NCBI GenBank assembly: GCA_046302815.1
Contig: JBKCHO010000110.1
Coordinates: forward strand, 1-11,540
Direction of reading: 5' to 3'
Source of the DNA: JALRAP01 sp046302815
GTDB lineage: Bacteria; Bacteroidota; Bacteroidia; AKYH767-A; OLB10
Length of the DNA: 11,540 bases
Shown here in pieces: positions 1 to 7,897 of the stretch. The stretch's first letter is position 1. Every line of letters starts with the position of its first letter. The position numbers were made by a program, and so were the translations under genes. The notes beneath the pieces were generated by a model. The model did no database searches. It saw only the letters and a list, made by a program, of their open reading frames with translations, and had not been told where the DNA came from.

Positions 1-1
1 T

Positions 2-2074
2 ATCACGGTAACACAGCCTACCTTGTTGGTGGCCTCCTCTACGGGAACCAATGTTACTTGTAACGGTGGTCAGAATGGTACGGTAACTGTAAACGCAACA
101 GGTGGTACGGCTCCATACACTGGAACAGGTACCTTCAGCAACTTGTCGGCCGGTACTTACACTTACACGGTAACCGATGCCAACGGATGTACTGCCACCA
201 CCACCCGCACCATCACACAGCCTGCAATTCCTGTAGGTGCGGTGTCGGCAACTGCTTGTAACACCTACACTTGGAATGGTACTACTTACACCACTTCAGG
301 TATCTACAACTTCACTTCACAGACGGCAGCGGGTTGTGACTCAGTAACGACTCTGTTCCTGACCATCAACTACTCTTCGTCTTCTACTACGACCATCTCC
401 AACTGCGGACCTTACACTTGGAACGGTACCACTTACGCGACTAGCGGAACATACACCTTCAATACATTGAATGTGGCTGGTTGTGATTCGGTGGCTACTT
501 TGAACCTGACGGTGAATCCGATTCCTTCGGCCATCATCTCCGCCTCTGGTGCTACTACCTTCTGTCAGGGCGGCAGTGTAACCCTCACGGCCTCCAGCGC
601 CGGTGCCGGCACCACCTACTTGTGGAGCAACGGCGCCACTACCCAGTCGATCGTGGTTACCACTAGTGGCACCTTCACGGTAACGGTAACCTCGGCAGCC
701 GGATGTAGCAAAACTTCGTTGCCTGCAACCACTACTGCTACTCCGTTCGTGAACGCTTCGGTAACCATCTCTTCGAATGCTTCTGGTGTGGTTACGCCTA
801 CCACCAGCGTCACCTTCACCGCTACCCCTGTGGGCGGAGGCTCAACGCCTTCTTACCAATGGAAGCTGAATGGTGCGAATGTGGGAACCAACAGCGCCAC
901 CTATACCAATGCTTCGTGGGTGAATGGCGATGTGGTGAGTGTGGTGATGACCAGCAGCGCTCCTTGCGTGAACGGAAGCCCTGCCTCTTCAAACCAGATC
1001 ACTATCTCTGTTCAGAATGCCAATGCCAAGTTCTTGGTGGTTGACATCACAGCTAACCGTGCATACTACTACGATGCCAACTGGGCATTCATCCAAAGCA
1101 ATCCGTTGTCGACAACCGTGATCAACGGTATCACCAACGCCGAGGATGTGGTTGCAAGAGGATTGGAAGTGTATGTGCTGGATGGAAACAACAAGCGTGT
1201 GTATCGCAGTACTGCTGCCGGATCCGCATCTACTCAATCGAAGACTTTGCGTACCAACACAGGTCAAGCATTGGGTAACTTGATAAAGGGTATGGCGATC
1301 AAGGGCGACTCGTTGTACATCGCTGACCAGTCGAAGCGTCAAGTACTCCGCTACTCCTTGTCGGCGGCCTTCACTGGAACCGGTACCACTGTGAACGCAC
1401 TTCAGGTCATCAGTCTTCCAACTGCGATCAGCAATGCAGAGGCTTTGGTAGTTGACAACAACTTCCTCTACATCCTGAACAACGGTGCTACCAAGAACTT
1501 CTACCGTTACACCTTTGCCGGTGCCGCCAGTGCGACTTCCCGTCCATTGCGTACCAACACCGGTGGCGCCTTGACCAAGGTTACCGGTGCCGTACTTGAC
1601 GGAACCACCATGTGGGTGACCGATAACGGTATCGATCGTTCCTTGTCCTACGACTTCAGCGTGTTGTTCAGCGGAACCACCAACTTGAATGCTTCCAGCA
1701 TCAACTTGCTCAACTCGGGTAACTTGAATGCTACAGGTATCACGCTGGTGAGCACTACTTCACTCATCCGTACCACCGAAGATGGAACAACACCTTCGGT
1801 ATCGAATGCAAGCGAAGAAGGCATGACGGTGAAAGCGTATCCGAACCCAACCGGTGGCATGTTGAATGTACTGGTTAACGGACTCACTGCCGACGCACCT
1901 TGTGTGGTTCGTGTGGTTGACATGACTGGCCGTGTGGTTGCTGAGCGCACCATCGATCAGGGAGTCAACTCTTCCGAGCCTACCTTCGACCTCTCCGGAT
2001 TGAAGACCGGCATCTACATGGTTGTAATCGACCAGGGCGATGTTCGTCAGACCGTGAGAATCGTACTGCAGTAA
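2..2074 (+). CDS. T9SS-exported multidomain surface protein with SprB-type repeat (5' partial)
   Basis: The frame is open to the left edge, so the N-terminus and signal peptide are missing. Residues are counted from position 23. The visible order is: a SprB-type repeat (about 12-66, with GGTAPY and a TVTDANGC ending); two roughly 45-residue repeats (78-116, 127-165) with the pattern YTWNGTTY...GCDSV; an Ig/PKD-like domain (168-240) and an Ig-like domain (242-331); a propeller-like region (337-578); and a T9SS type A sorting domain (599-683) with YPNPTGG, DMTGRVV, GLKTGIYMV and a terminal RIVLQ. SprB-type repeats occur in large gliding adhesins, so a cell-surface adhesive role is likely, but the ligand is unknown. 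Everything after about residue 168 is paralogous to the next gene. Many codons end in C (AAC, TAC, TTC, ACC), more than in later genes, which fits high expression. A terminator follows directly. Confidence 0.9.
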   Translation: MTVTQPTLLVASSTGTNVTCNGGQNGTVTVNATGGTAPYTGTGTFSNLSAGTYTYTVTDANGCTATTTRTITQPAIPVGAVSATACNTYTWNGTTYTTSGIYNFTSQTAAGCDSVTTLFLTINYSSSSTTTISNCGPYTWNGTTYATSGTYTFNTLNVAGCDSVATLNLTVNPIPSAIISASGATTFCQGGSVTLTASSAGAGTTYLWSNGATTQSIVVTTSGTFTVTVTSAAGCSKTSLPATTTATPFVNASVTISSNASGVVTPTTSVTFTATPVGGGSTPSYQWKLNGANVGTNSATYTNASWVNGDVVSVVMTSSAPCVNGSPASSNQITISVQNANAKFLVVDITANRAYYYDANWAFIQSNPLSTTVINGITNAEDVVARGLEVYVLDGNNKRVYRSTAAGSASTQSKTLRTNTGQALGNLIKGMAIKGDSLYIADQSKRQVLRYSLSAAFTGTGTTVNALQVISLPTAISNAEALVVDNNFLYILNNGATKNFYRYTFAGAASATSRPLRTNTGGALTKVTGAVLDGTTMWVTDNGIDRSLSYDFSVLFSGTTNLNASSINLLNSGNLNATGITLVSTTSLIRTTEDGTTPSVSNASEEGMTVKAYPNPTGGMLNVLVNGLTADAPCVVRVVDMTGRVVAERTIDQGVNSSEPTFDLSGLKTGIYMVVIDQGDVRQTVRIVLQ

Positions 2075-2093
2075 TTACGGCTAACTCCTAATA

Positions 2094-2135
2094 CACAGCG
2101 GCGGCTTCAGCAATGAGGTCGCCGTTTGTGTTTTT
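2094..2135 (+). terminator. Intrinsic terminator of the partial surface-protein gene
   Basis: CGGCGGC (2099-2105) pairs with GTCGCCG (2118-2124), with one G-T wobble. An outer CACA/TGTG pairing (2094-2097 with 2127-2130) extends the stem, and TTTTT follows at 2131-2135. It lies 19 bases after the stop codon. Confidence 0.75.
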
Positions 2136-2146
2136 GGAGAAATGAT

Positions 2147-2243
2147 GAACGCTGATGTAGCGGATGACACGGATTAACGCGGATTTGATTATTGGCGATT
2201 CATGAATCCGCGCCGATCTGTAAAATCCGCTTTATTTGCGTTC
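2147..2243. repeat. Imperfect inverted repeat, about 97 bp, intergenic
   Basis: The left arm starts with GAACGC (2147-2152) and the right arm ends with GCGTTC (2238-2243). In between, AGCGGAT, ACACGGAT and CGCGGATT on the left match the reverse complement of the right arm with scattered mismatches and one or two short gaps. The arms are about 40 nt each around a centre near 2195. The GCGGAT/ACGGATT wording resembles a family of dispersed intergenic palindromes that I recall from Bacteroidota, Planctomycetes and related genomes; that family assignment is from memory and unverified. The element encodes nothing. It sits after the first gene's terminator, so it is not needed for termination. The rest of the 2075-2369 gap contains no recognisable gene and no clear TAnnTTTG promoter. 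Confidence 0.7.
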
Positions 2244-2369
2244 CCTTGACACTTATCAACCAGCTGAAAAACAAGGAACTAGCGTCATCGATAAACATAT
2301 TACGACAAAAAATATTTGCGTAACTGCCTGATGGCGTTTATATTGAGTCTCCTTAATCAAAAACCGTTT

Positions 2370-4799
2370 ATGAAAAGACTGTTACTAATTGTCTGCTGCA
2401 TCTTGTTGTCGGGTTATGAGATGACATTTGCGCAATGCACCACTACCAACGCCACCAGCTGCGCTTGTTTGACTCCCGGTGCAACCGATTGCGATTTGTT
2501 ACCCGACATCATTGTGGCTCGTCCACCGCTGACGGTCTCGGGAACATATGGTGTAATTGAGTACTCCCAATCAGGCAACGGAGCCAACGATGGCCGTTTG
2601 CGCATTTCCGCATCGTCCCCCAATGTCGGACGTGGCCCGCTCGAGATCCGCACTACCTCGACCTTTATCTGTGGTACCGATACCTTAACTGGAACAGCAC
2701 CTACCACATGTCCGAACACCGGTTTGCCACCACTTCAATTGATCAAGCAGCGCGTATATCATAAGAATGGTAATGTCATGTCTTACTACGACCGTGATGC
2801 CGGCTCCATGACCTATCATCCCACACATGGTCACATGCATGTTAACAATTGGGGAGTTTTTACACTTCGTTCTCAAAGCAGTGATCCGAATCCATTGAAC
2901 TGGCCCATCGTTGGTAACGGTGCGAAGCTGGCGTTTTGTTTGATGGACTATGGTTCTTGCTCTACCTATCCCGGTCACTGTGTGGATGCGAATGGCAACA
3001 CGTTGCTTAACGGCAACTTCCCCAATTACGGTTTGGGTGGAGGTCAGTACAACTGCTCGGTTACCGTGCAGGGTATTTCTTCCGGTTATACCGATATCTA
3101 CTATCAGAGTTTGGATGGTATGTGGATTAACATTCCTCCTGGCACTTGTAATGGCACATACTACATCGTGGTGCAATTGGATCCTGAAAACTACTTCCTC
3201 GAAGAAAACGAAAACAACAATGTGATAGCGGTTCCATACACACTGACTCTTCAATCGGCTGGAGGCAACCCGACCATTTCTTCAAGTCCTTCTTCGGTGA
3301 TTTGTCCCGGTGGAAGTGTTACCCTAACCGCAAGTCCTGCAACCTCTTATTTGTGGAGCACTGGTGCTACCACGCAATCGATTGTGGTTAGTCAGTCGGG
3401 TGCTTATACGGTTACCACCAACGGTGGAAGCGCTTGTTCAGGAACCACCACCATCAATGTAACCGATGGGTTTGCAACAGTAGCTTCGGTGAGCATTGCA
3501 ACTTCAACCACAGGAACCATAAGCTCTTCGCAGTCGGTGACCTTCACGGCCACCCCAACCAATGGTGGTGCATCGCCATCCTACCAATGGAAGAAAAACG
3601 GCGTGAATGTGGGAACCAACAGCGCTACCTATACCAACAGTGCTTGGGTGAACAATGATGTGGTCAGCTGCGTGATGACCAGCAATGCCGGTTGTGTGAC
3701 AGGTAATCCTGCGACTTCCAATGCCATCACCATGTCGATGGTTGCGGATCCGGTTCGTTTCCTGGTTACCGATATCACGGGCAATAAGGGGTATTACTAC
3801 GATGCCGGATTCGGATATCTTTCCACTACGAACCTTTCCTCAACAGTGTTGAATGGTGTCACCAATGCGGAGGATGTATATGTTACTTCCCAGCACGCTT
3901 ATGTTTTGGATGGTGTGAACAAGCGAGTATATCGCACCAACAGTCCAGGTACAGCTGCTGTACAATCCCGTGTGTTGCGCACCAACACCGGAAAAGTGCT
4001 TGGCACCAATGTGAAAGGTATGACCATCAAAGGCGATTCGTTGTATGTGTTGGATGCGTCCACACGTTCCTTATATCGATACTCATTGACTTCTGCCTTC
4101 AACGGATCAACCACCACTTTGAATGCGGTACAAAAGATATCGCTTAATAGTGGCAACTCAACCGGCGAGGCTGTGGTGTATGATGGAAGCTACCTATACA
4201 TTTTGAACAACGGCAGTACGAAGAATTTCTATCGGTATACATTCTCTGGAACTTACAATGCATTATCTCGTCCGCTGCGCACCAATACAGGCACTGTGTT
4301 GTCTACAGTTACAGGTGCTGTAATTGATGGAGCCAACATGCGAGTTGTGGATCGCGGTCTTGATCGCTCACTCACTTATCCTATGGCATCTTTGTTTGGA
4401 AGCACGGCAACTTTGAATGCAACCCTCTACCAAGTGATGAACGCGAGCAACTTGAACGCAACCGGAATCGCCTTAGTTTCCAACTCATCTTTGCTTCGCA
4501 ACCAAGATGTTTTGTATGCCAACGAAGAGTGGGAGAAAGGTATGTTGAATGTTAATGCGTTCCCGAACCCGACGGATGGTATCTTGAACCTGAAGATGGA
4601 TGCACCTGAAACTGGTGACGCACCTTTTGTGATCAACGTCATGGACCTGCAGGGCAAAATTGTGTTCTCTCAAACGAGTGAGATGGGTGTGGATAAGCAT
4701 GAGTTCACCATCGATTTGAATTCCTATGGCAAGGGTTTGTACATGGTGAACATCACCAAGGCCGCCACTATGAAATCTGTAAAAGTCATTCTGCAATAA
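2370..4799 (+). CDS. Secreted lysyl-oxidase-like copper enzyme with Ig-like, propeller and T9SS sorting domains
   Basis: Lysyl oxidases are copper amine oxidases that oxidise lysine side chains to aldehydes outside the cell. The ATG at 2370 is chosen because it gives a clean signal peptide (residues 1-21, cleavage after TFA); an in-frame TTG at 2316 would add 18 residues ahead of it. Residues about 43-292 are the lysyl-oxidase-like domain. HGHMH (His153, 155, 157) matches the copper motif HQHYH of human LOX. Lys186, before LAFCLMD, aligns with human Lys320. Tyr244, in GYTDIYY, aligns with Tyr355 across 19 ungapped columns. Lys320 and Tyr355 form the LTQ cofactor in human LOX, so catalysis looks possible. 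Next come two Ig-like domains (about 300-365 and 368-458), a propeller-like region (462-703) and a T9SS type A sorting domain (724-809; FPNPTDG, GKGLYMV, VKVILQ). The protein is probably released or surface-anchored. The natural substrate is unknown. Confidence 0.9.
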   Translation: MKRLLLIVCCILLSGYEMTFAQCTTTNATSCACLTPGATDCDLLPDIIVARPPLTVSGTYGVIEYSQSGNGANDGRLRISASSPNVGRGPLEIRTTSTFICGTDTLTGTAPTTCPNTGLPPLQLIKQRVYHKNGNVMSYYDRDAGSMTYHPTHGHMHVNNWGVFTLRSQSSDPNPLNWPIVGNGAKLAFCLMDYGSCSTYPGHCVDANGNTLLNGNFPNYGLGGGQYNCSVTVQGISSGYTDIYYQSLDGMWINIPPGTCNGTYYIVVQLDPENYFLEENENNNVIAVPYTLTLQSAGGNPTISSSPSSVICPGGSVTLTASPATSYLWSTGATTQSIVVSQSGAYTVTTNGGSACSGTTTINVTDGFATVASVSIATSTTGTISSSQSVTFTATPTNGGASPSYQWKKNGVNVGTNSATYTNSAWVNNDVVSCVMTSNAGCVTGNPATSNAITMSMVADPVRFLVTDITGNKGYYYDAGFGYLSTTNLSSTVLNGVTNAEDVYVTSQHAYVLDGVNKRVYRTNSPGTAAVQSRVLRTNTGKVLGTNVKGMTIKGDSLYVLDASTRSLYRYSLTSAFNGSTTTLNAVQKISLNSGNSTGEAVVYDGSYLYILNNGSTKNFYRYTFSGTYNALSRPLRTNTGTVLSTVTGAVIDGANMRVVDRGLDRSLTYPMASLFGSTATLNATLYQVMNASNLNATGIALVSNSSLLRNQDVLYANEEWEKGMLNVNAFPNPTDGILNLKMDAPETGDAPFVINVMDLQGKIVFSQTSEMGVDKHEFTIDLNSYGKGLYMVNITKAATMKSVKVILQ

Positions 4800-4817
4800 C
4801 CAACGACCAACAATGGT

Positions 4818-4854
4818 AACTGAAAACGGCTCCGATTAGGGGCCGTTTTCAGTT
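4818..4854 (+). terminator. Hairpin terminator after the lysyl-oxidase-like gene
   Basis: AACTGAAAACGGC (4818-4830) pairs perfectly over 13 bp with GCCGTTTTCAGTT (4842-4854), leaving an 11-nt loop. It begins 18 bases after the stop. The T-run is partly inside the stem and only a short T tract follows, so termination strength is inferred. Confidence 0.75.
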
Positions 4855-4895
4855 TAAACTTATTGCTGTCCAGCAGGGTGAGGTGTGTTGATAAG

Positions 4896-4930
4896 TTTCC
4901 TCACAGCCAAGGCTTTTCGATGTACATTTG
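4896..4930 (+). promoter_or_regulatory. Candidate Bacteroidota-type promoter of the AAA+ ATPase gene
   Basis: TACATTTG (4923-4930) is an exact match to the Bacteroidota -7 consensus TAnnTTTG. TTTC (4896-4899), 23 nt upstream, is a weak candidate for the -33 TTTG element. The ATG is 38 nt downstream of the -7 box, a normal leader length. The gene before it is closed by a strong hairpin, so an independent promoter is expected here. Confidence 0.5.
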
Positions 4931-4968
4931 TCGCCCTGCTTTTTTGAACCTATTCAACCCATCACATC

Positions 4969-6036
4969 ATGAGCAACACAGCAAACAACAACGGCACGGC
5001 CTCCCCAACAAACATTTTCGATAACAGCGGACGCTGGTGCGAAGAGCGCATTTTCTTGCATTACACGGGTAAGATCCCATCGGTACGACGCATCTTTAAC
5101 ATAAACCCGGAGACGGTTTTTCCTGCACTCGCCAAGGCCTTTGGAGTTAGCATGGATGAGTTGGTGGTCGATGATATGATTCATATCCCGCGCAAGTACT
5201 ATCGCAAGCAGCGGGCTTACATGTTCCTTACTCCAACACTCATGGCATCGTGGAATAATTTTAATACAGTATTTGAATTGTATCATGACAATGCCGTAGA
5301 TAAAGCCGATTTCGAGAAGGCCGAGCAAATCGTGAAAGAGCATTTCCACTATGGAACCGGTCCAGGTGTAGTGAGTTTGTTCATCCAGGATGCGGGTGGT
5401 TTGCGCATCATTGAAAAAGAGATGCACTTGGATGTTCCAGATATCGATTTGTATTTCAATGAATCGTTAACTGTTGCCGATAAACAGATCATGGATATTC
5501 TATCCGATGAAAACAAGAAGGGAGTGTTGCTGTTGCACGGAGGCAAAGGAACGGGCAAAACGAGTTACTTGCGAAGCATCATCTCGCGGACCGATAAGAA
5601 AGTGGTTTTGATTCCAGCCGATATGATTTTCGGCTTGGGAGGCCCTTCGTTGCTACCACACTTCATGAGCCTGCCCGACAGTATCATCATCCTAGAGGAT
5701 GTGGATCAGTTGCTGGCAGAGCGGCAAGGAATGGGTAATGATTTTGTGATGAACCTGGCGGATTTCTGCGACGGACTTTTTTCAGATTGTGTGCGGTTGA
5801 AATTCGTGTTGACCTTCAGCTCTCCATTAGCACAGATTGATCAGAGTATTGTCAGGCACGGACGCACCCTGTACCGCTACGAATTTGAATCCTTGAGCGC
5901 TGATCGTTGCAACAAGCTTTTTGAAAAACTAGGAAAATCCATTACGGCCGACAAAGCCATGACCTTGGCTGAGGTGTTCGAACAGGCAATGCAGGGCGAA
6001 GCGAAGAAAGAGAAGAAGCGAATAGGGTTTAAATGA
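4969..6036 (+). CDS. AAA+ ATPase with an uncharacterised N-terminal domain
   Basis: This is a 355-residue cytoplasmic protein with no signal peptide or membrane segment. The C-terminal half is a classic AAA+ module: Walker A GGKGTGKTS (191-199), a Walker B strand SIIILEDVD (238-246), a sensor-1-like strand LKFVLTFSS (277-285), and IDQSIVRHGR (290-299), where the arginine-finger/GR segment of classical AAA proteins is found. Walker B reads ED instead of the commoner DE, as in BCS1-like proteins. The N-terminal part (about 1-165) contains no domain I recognise and probably serves substrate or partner recognition. The tail (345-355) is lysine-rich. AAA+ modules usually act as hexamers that remodel proteins; the target here is unknown. 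The gene stands alone, between a terminator upstream and a 182-bp AT-rich gap downstream. Confidence 0.88.
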   Translation: MSNTANNNGTASPTNIFDNSGRWCEERIFLHYTGKIPSVRRIFNINPETVFPALAKAFGVSMDELVVDDMIHIPRKYYRKQRAYMFLTPTLMASWNNFNTVFELYHDNAVDKADFEKAEQIVKEHFHYGTGPGVVSLFIQDAGGLRIIEKEMHLDVPDIDLYFNESLTVADKQIMDILSDENKKGVLLLHGGKGTGKTSYLRSIISRTDKKVVLIPADMIFGLGGPSLLPHFMSLPDSIIILEDVDQLLAERQGMGNDFVMNLADFCDGLFSDCVRLKFVLTFSSPLAQIDQSIVRHGRTLYRYEFESLSADRCNKLFEKLGKSITADKAMTLAEVFEQAMQGEAKKEKKRIGFK

Positions 6037-6218
6037 TTTTTTGGATCTCTATGATTGTTATGATTTTTTATTATTATTTTGTTGGCTACAGATAGTATGT
6101 AATAACTGATAGGTGTTTGCTTGTTTATTGGCAGCCGTCTGCTATAATTACATACAACCCCCAAAACGTTTCTGTACTCAATTTTGTATGTTAGTTTATT
6201 AATAGAAAAGTTTAGGCC

Positions 6219-6677
6219 ATGAAAAATGTATGTTTGTTGTGCATTATTTTTTTGTTTTTATCGTGCGGTGATAACATCAAGGAAGAAGCACAGGAAACCT
6301 TGAACAAAGGCGGGGAGTTGGTTGGGGAGACGGCTACGGAGGTTTTGGAAGGGATTCGTGAAGGAATGGATCAGTCTTTGGAGTGTGAGCTGATCCTATC
6401 GGATCCATTGATTCAGGATGGTGTCGCTGCAGGCAAGTTCGAAGTCGCATCCGATTCCATTGGTGGAACCAACAATGTATTGACAGTTTATTTGATATTC
6501 AACAAGGATTTTTCCGATACGATTCATGCAAAGGCTTTCAGTAAGAAAAATTTGGAAATCGGTCGTAGCCTAGTAGTCGTAACGGCCAAGGCTGGAGATG
6601 CGGCTTATTACGATTTCAATTTTGACAAGCGAACCTACATCGAGGTGAAAAGCCGTATAGAATTAGGCAAGCAGTAA
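6219..6677 (+). CDS. Small predicted lipoprotein of unknown function
   Basis: The protein has 152 residues. The N-terminus has a short hydrophobic stretch ending in a lipobox FLSC, giving lipidation at Cys16, so it should be a membrane lipoprotein; which leaflet it faces cannot be read with confidence. After Cys16 comes an acidic, probably helical stretch (about 18-52, rich in Glu and Gly). A compact beta-rich domain follows (about 56-150), including LTVYLIFNKDF and a Tyr-Asp-Phe-Asn-Phe segment. No family is recognised. The 182-bp AT-rich gap upstream shows no hairpin terminator and no convincing promoter; TATGTTAG (6187-6194) is one mismatch from the -7 consensus but has no clear partner. 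Its stop lies 4 bases from the stop of the converging membrane-protein gene. Confidence 0.75.
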   Translation: MKNVCLLCIIFLFLSCGDNIKEEAQETLNKGGELVGETATEVLEGIREGMDQSLECELILSDPLIQDGVAAGKFEVASDSIGGTNNVLTVYLIFNKDFSDTIHAKAFSKKNLEIGRSLVVVTAKAGDAAYYDFNFDKRTYIEVKSRIELGKQ

Positions 6678-6681
6678 AGGC

Positions 6682-7842
6682 CTACTTTTTGTTGGGCATT
6701 CGCTTCATCCATGAAAGTTGCCTCCAGATCCATTCAGCCGGTCCATATCGGTAGTAGGATAGCCATTGGCTGCTGAACCACATCAGCAGCGCGGTCCATG
6801 CTGTAGCCAATAGCCACAGCTGATGGATTTTTATCACAGGCAGCATCGAGCATCCGATGCCATAGAGTGAAATGATTAGAATTGCTGAAACAGACAGATA
6901 ATTGGTTAGGGTCATTTTGCCAAGGCCAATAATTTTTCTCACCAACAGGTTGTCCTTTTTCTTTAGGTAAAACAGCAATGCAACCGATGAATAAAAGAAT
7001 GTATTTAGCAAAATGCCGGTTTTGAGTAATGGGCTTAGTAAAGTGCCAATAGGTATCCAATTCGATTCACTGAGCAAGAGCCCCCGAACAATCCAATAAA
7101 GCACCACTGGTATGAATAATATGTTGGCTATTCGCTTGATTTTATTGGGTGATGCGATCAGGTTCTCGATGGCGTTTGATTTTAACAGCCAATAGCCTAT
7201 CAGAAACCGACCAAGGGTTTCAGTGATATCCTGCCATTCCGAACCGGTTATGATATACATATCGTAATAGCCGTTAATATTCGCTTGAAAGAGTTTAAGC
7301 ATGTCATTTGAAACCAGTCCTGCATATATATCTTCAACCAACTGTTCGTTGTGACTGAATGTGTAAAAGGTTTTGATCAAAGCCATTACCAACGAAGGGC
7401 CTATGGTAAGCAACAATCCAGTCAACATCAATTTTTTCGCATTCCAATTCCTGAAGAGCAATAGCAGCACACCGCTGATGGCGTATAGGTGCAATACATC
7501 TCCGAGCCAGAAAAGGGTATGCACTAGGCCCAGCAAAAAGAGCCATGCCATGCGGCGCATGAAGAAGGTTGTTGCGTTTTCACCAGCCCGCTCTACGCTT
7601 GTCAATATCACTCCAAAACCAAATCCGAATAATATCGAGAACAGGCTCATGAATTTCCATTCGAGGAATATCGAGTTAAACGACATGAGGAAAGAGTCTA
7701 TACGACTTGCGGTTGCTGCAAGCATATCGGGAGGTAGCTGTTGTTGCAGGTATGAATTGAAATTGGCAAAAATTACCCCTATCATGGCAATGCCACGCAG
7801 GAAATCGATATGTGTTTTCCGATTCGAATCAATCAGAATCAT
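6682..7842 (-). CDS. DUF418/YeiB-like multipass membrane protein
   Basis: This is a 386-residue protein with many hydrophobic segments, the usual length for this family. Family hallmarks are visible: an N-terminal IDFLRGIAMIGVIFANF segment, then KFMSLFSILFGFGFG, then FFMRRMAWLFLLGLVH, and near the C-terminus GKMTLTNYLSVSA and YRYGPAEWIWRQL. These match the pattern of DUF418/YeiB proteins, inner-membrane proteins that may be acyltransferase-3-like transporters or transferases; their substrate is generally unknown. The ATG at 7842 leads directly into the conserved DFLRG segment. The gene is divergent from the cytochrome c gene over a 106-bp gap and converges on the small lipoprotein gene with no room for a separate terminator. 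Confidence 0.88.
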   Translation of the reverse strand: MILIDSNRKTHIDFLRGIAMIGVIFANFNSYLQQQLPPDMLAATASRIDSFLMSFNSIFLEWKFMSLFSILFGFGFGVILTSVERAGENATTFFMRRMAWLFLLGLVHTLFWLGDVLHLYAISGVLLLLFRNWNAKKLMLTGLLLTIGPSLVMALIKTFYTFSHNEQLVEDIYAGLVSNDMLKLFQANINGYYDMYIITGSEWQDITETLGRFLIGYWLLKSNAIENLIASPNKIKRIANILFIPVVLYWIVRGLLLSESNWIPIGTLLSPLLKTGILLNTFFYSSVALLFYLKKKDNLLVRKIIGLGKMTLTNYLSVSAILIISLYGIGCSMLPVIKIHQLWLLATAWTALLMWFSSQWLSYYRYGPAEWIWRQLSWMKRMPNKK

Positions 7843-7897
7843 GTTTAATCAAATTAGGGTATTACGAATGTAGAATAATTGTAAAACCAAGCGATTT

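Noticed and set aside
78..495. Repeated Thr/Ser/Gly-rich DNA, considered as a possible tandem repeat array or CRISPR
   Set aside because: The repeats are in frame, diverged at DNA level and explained by protein domains (SprB-type and Cys-containing repeats); there are no spacers.
2316..2369. TTG-initiated 18-residue extension of the lysyl-oxidase-like protein
   Set aside because: It would put extra residues ahead of a textbook signal peptide that starts at the ATG at 2370.
2685..3254. 189-codon minus-strand open frame
   Set aside because: It is antisense to the lysyl-oxidase-like domain, whose residues are clearly conserved; the reverse product is low-complexity and matches nothing.
4954..5427. 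157-codon minus-strand open frame
   Set aside because: It is antisense to the start of the AAA+ gene and covers its promoter; no domain is visible.
6143..6148. TATAAT, resembling a sigma-70 -10 box, upstream of the lipoprotein gene
   Set aside because: The housekeeping sigma of Bacteroidota prefers TAnnTTTG; the match is easily due to chance in AT-rich sequence and lies 70 nt before the ATG.
7373..7873. 166-codon plus-strand open frame
   Set aside because: It is antisense to the well-supported DUF418-like gene and its product has no recognisable features.
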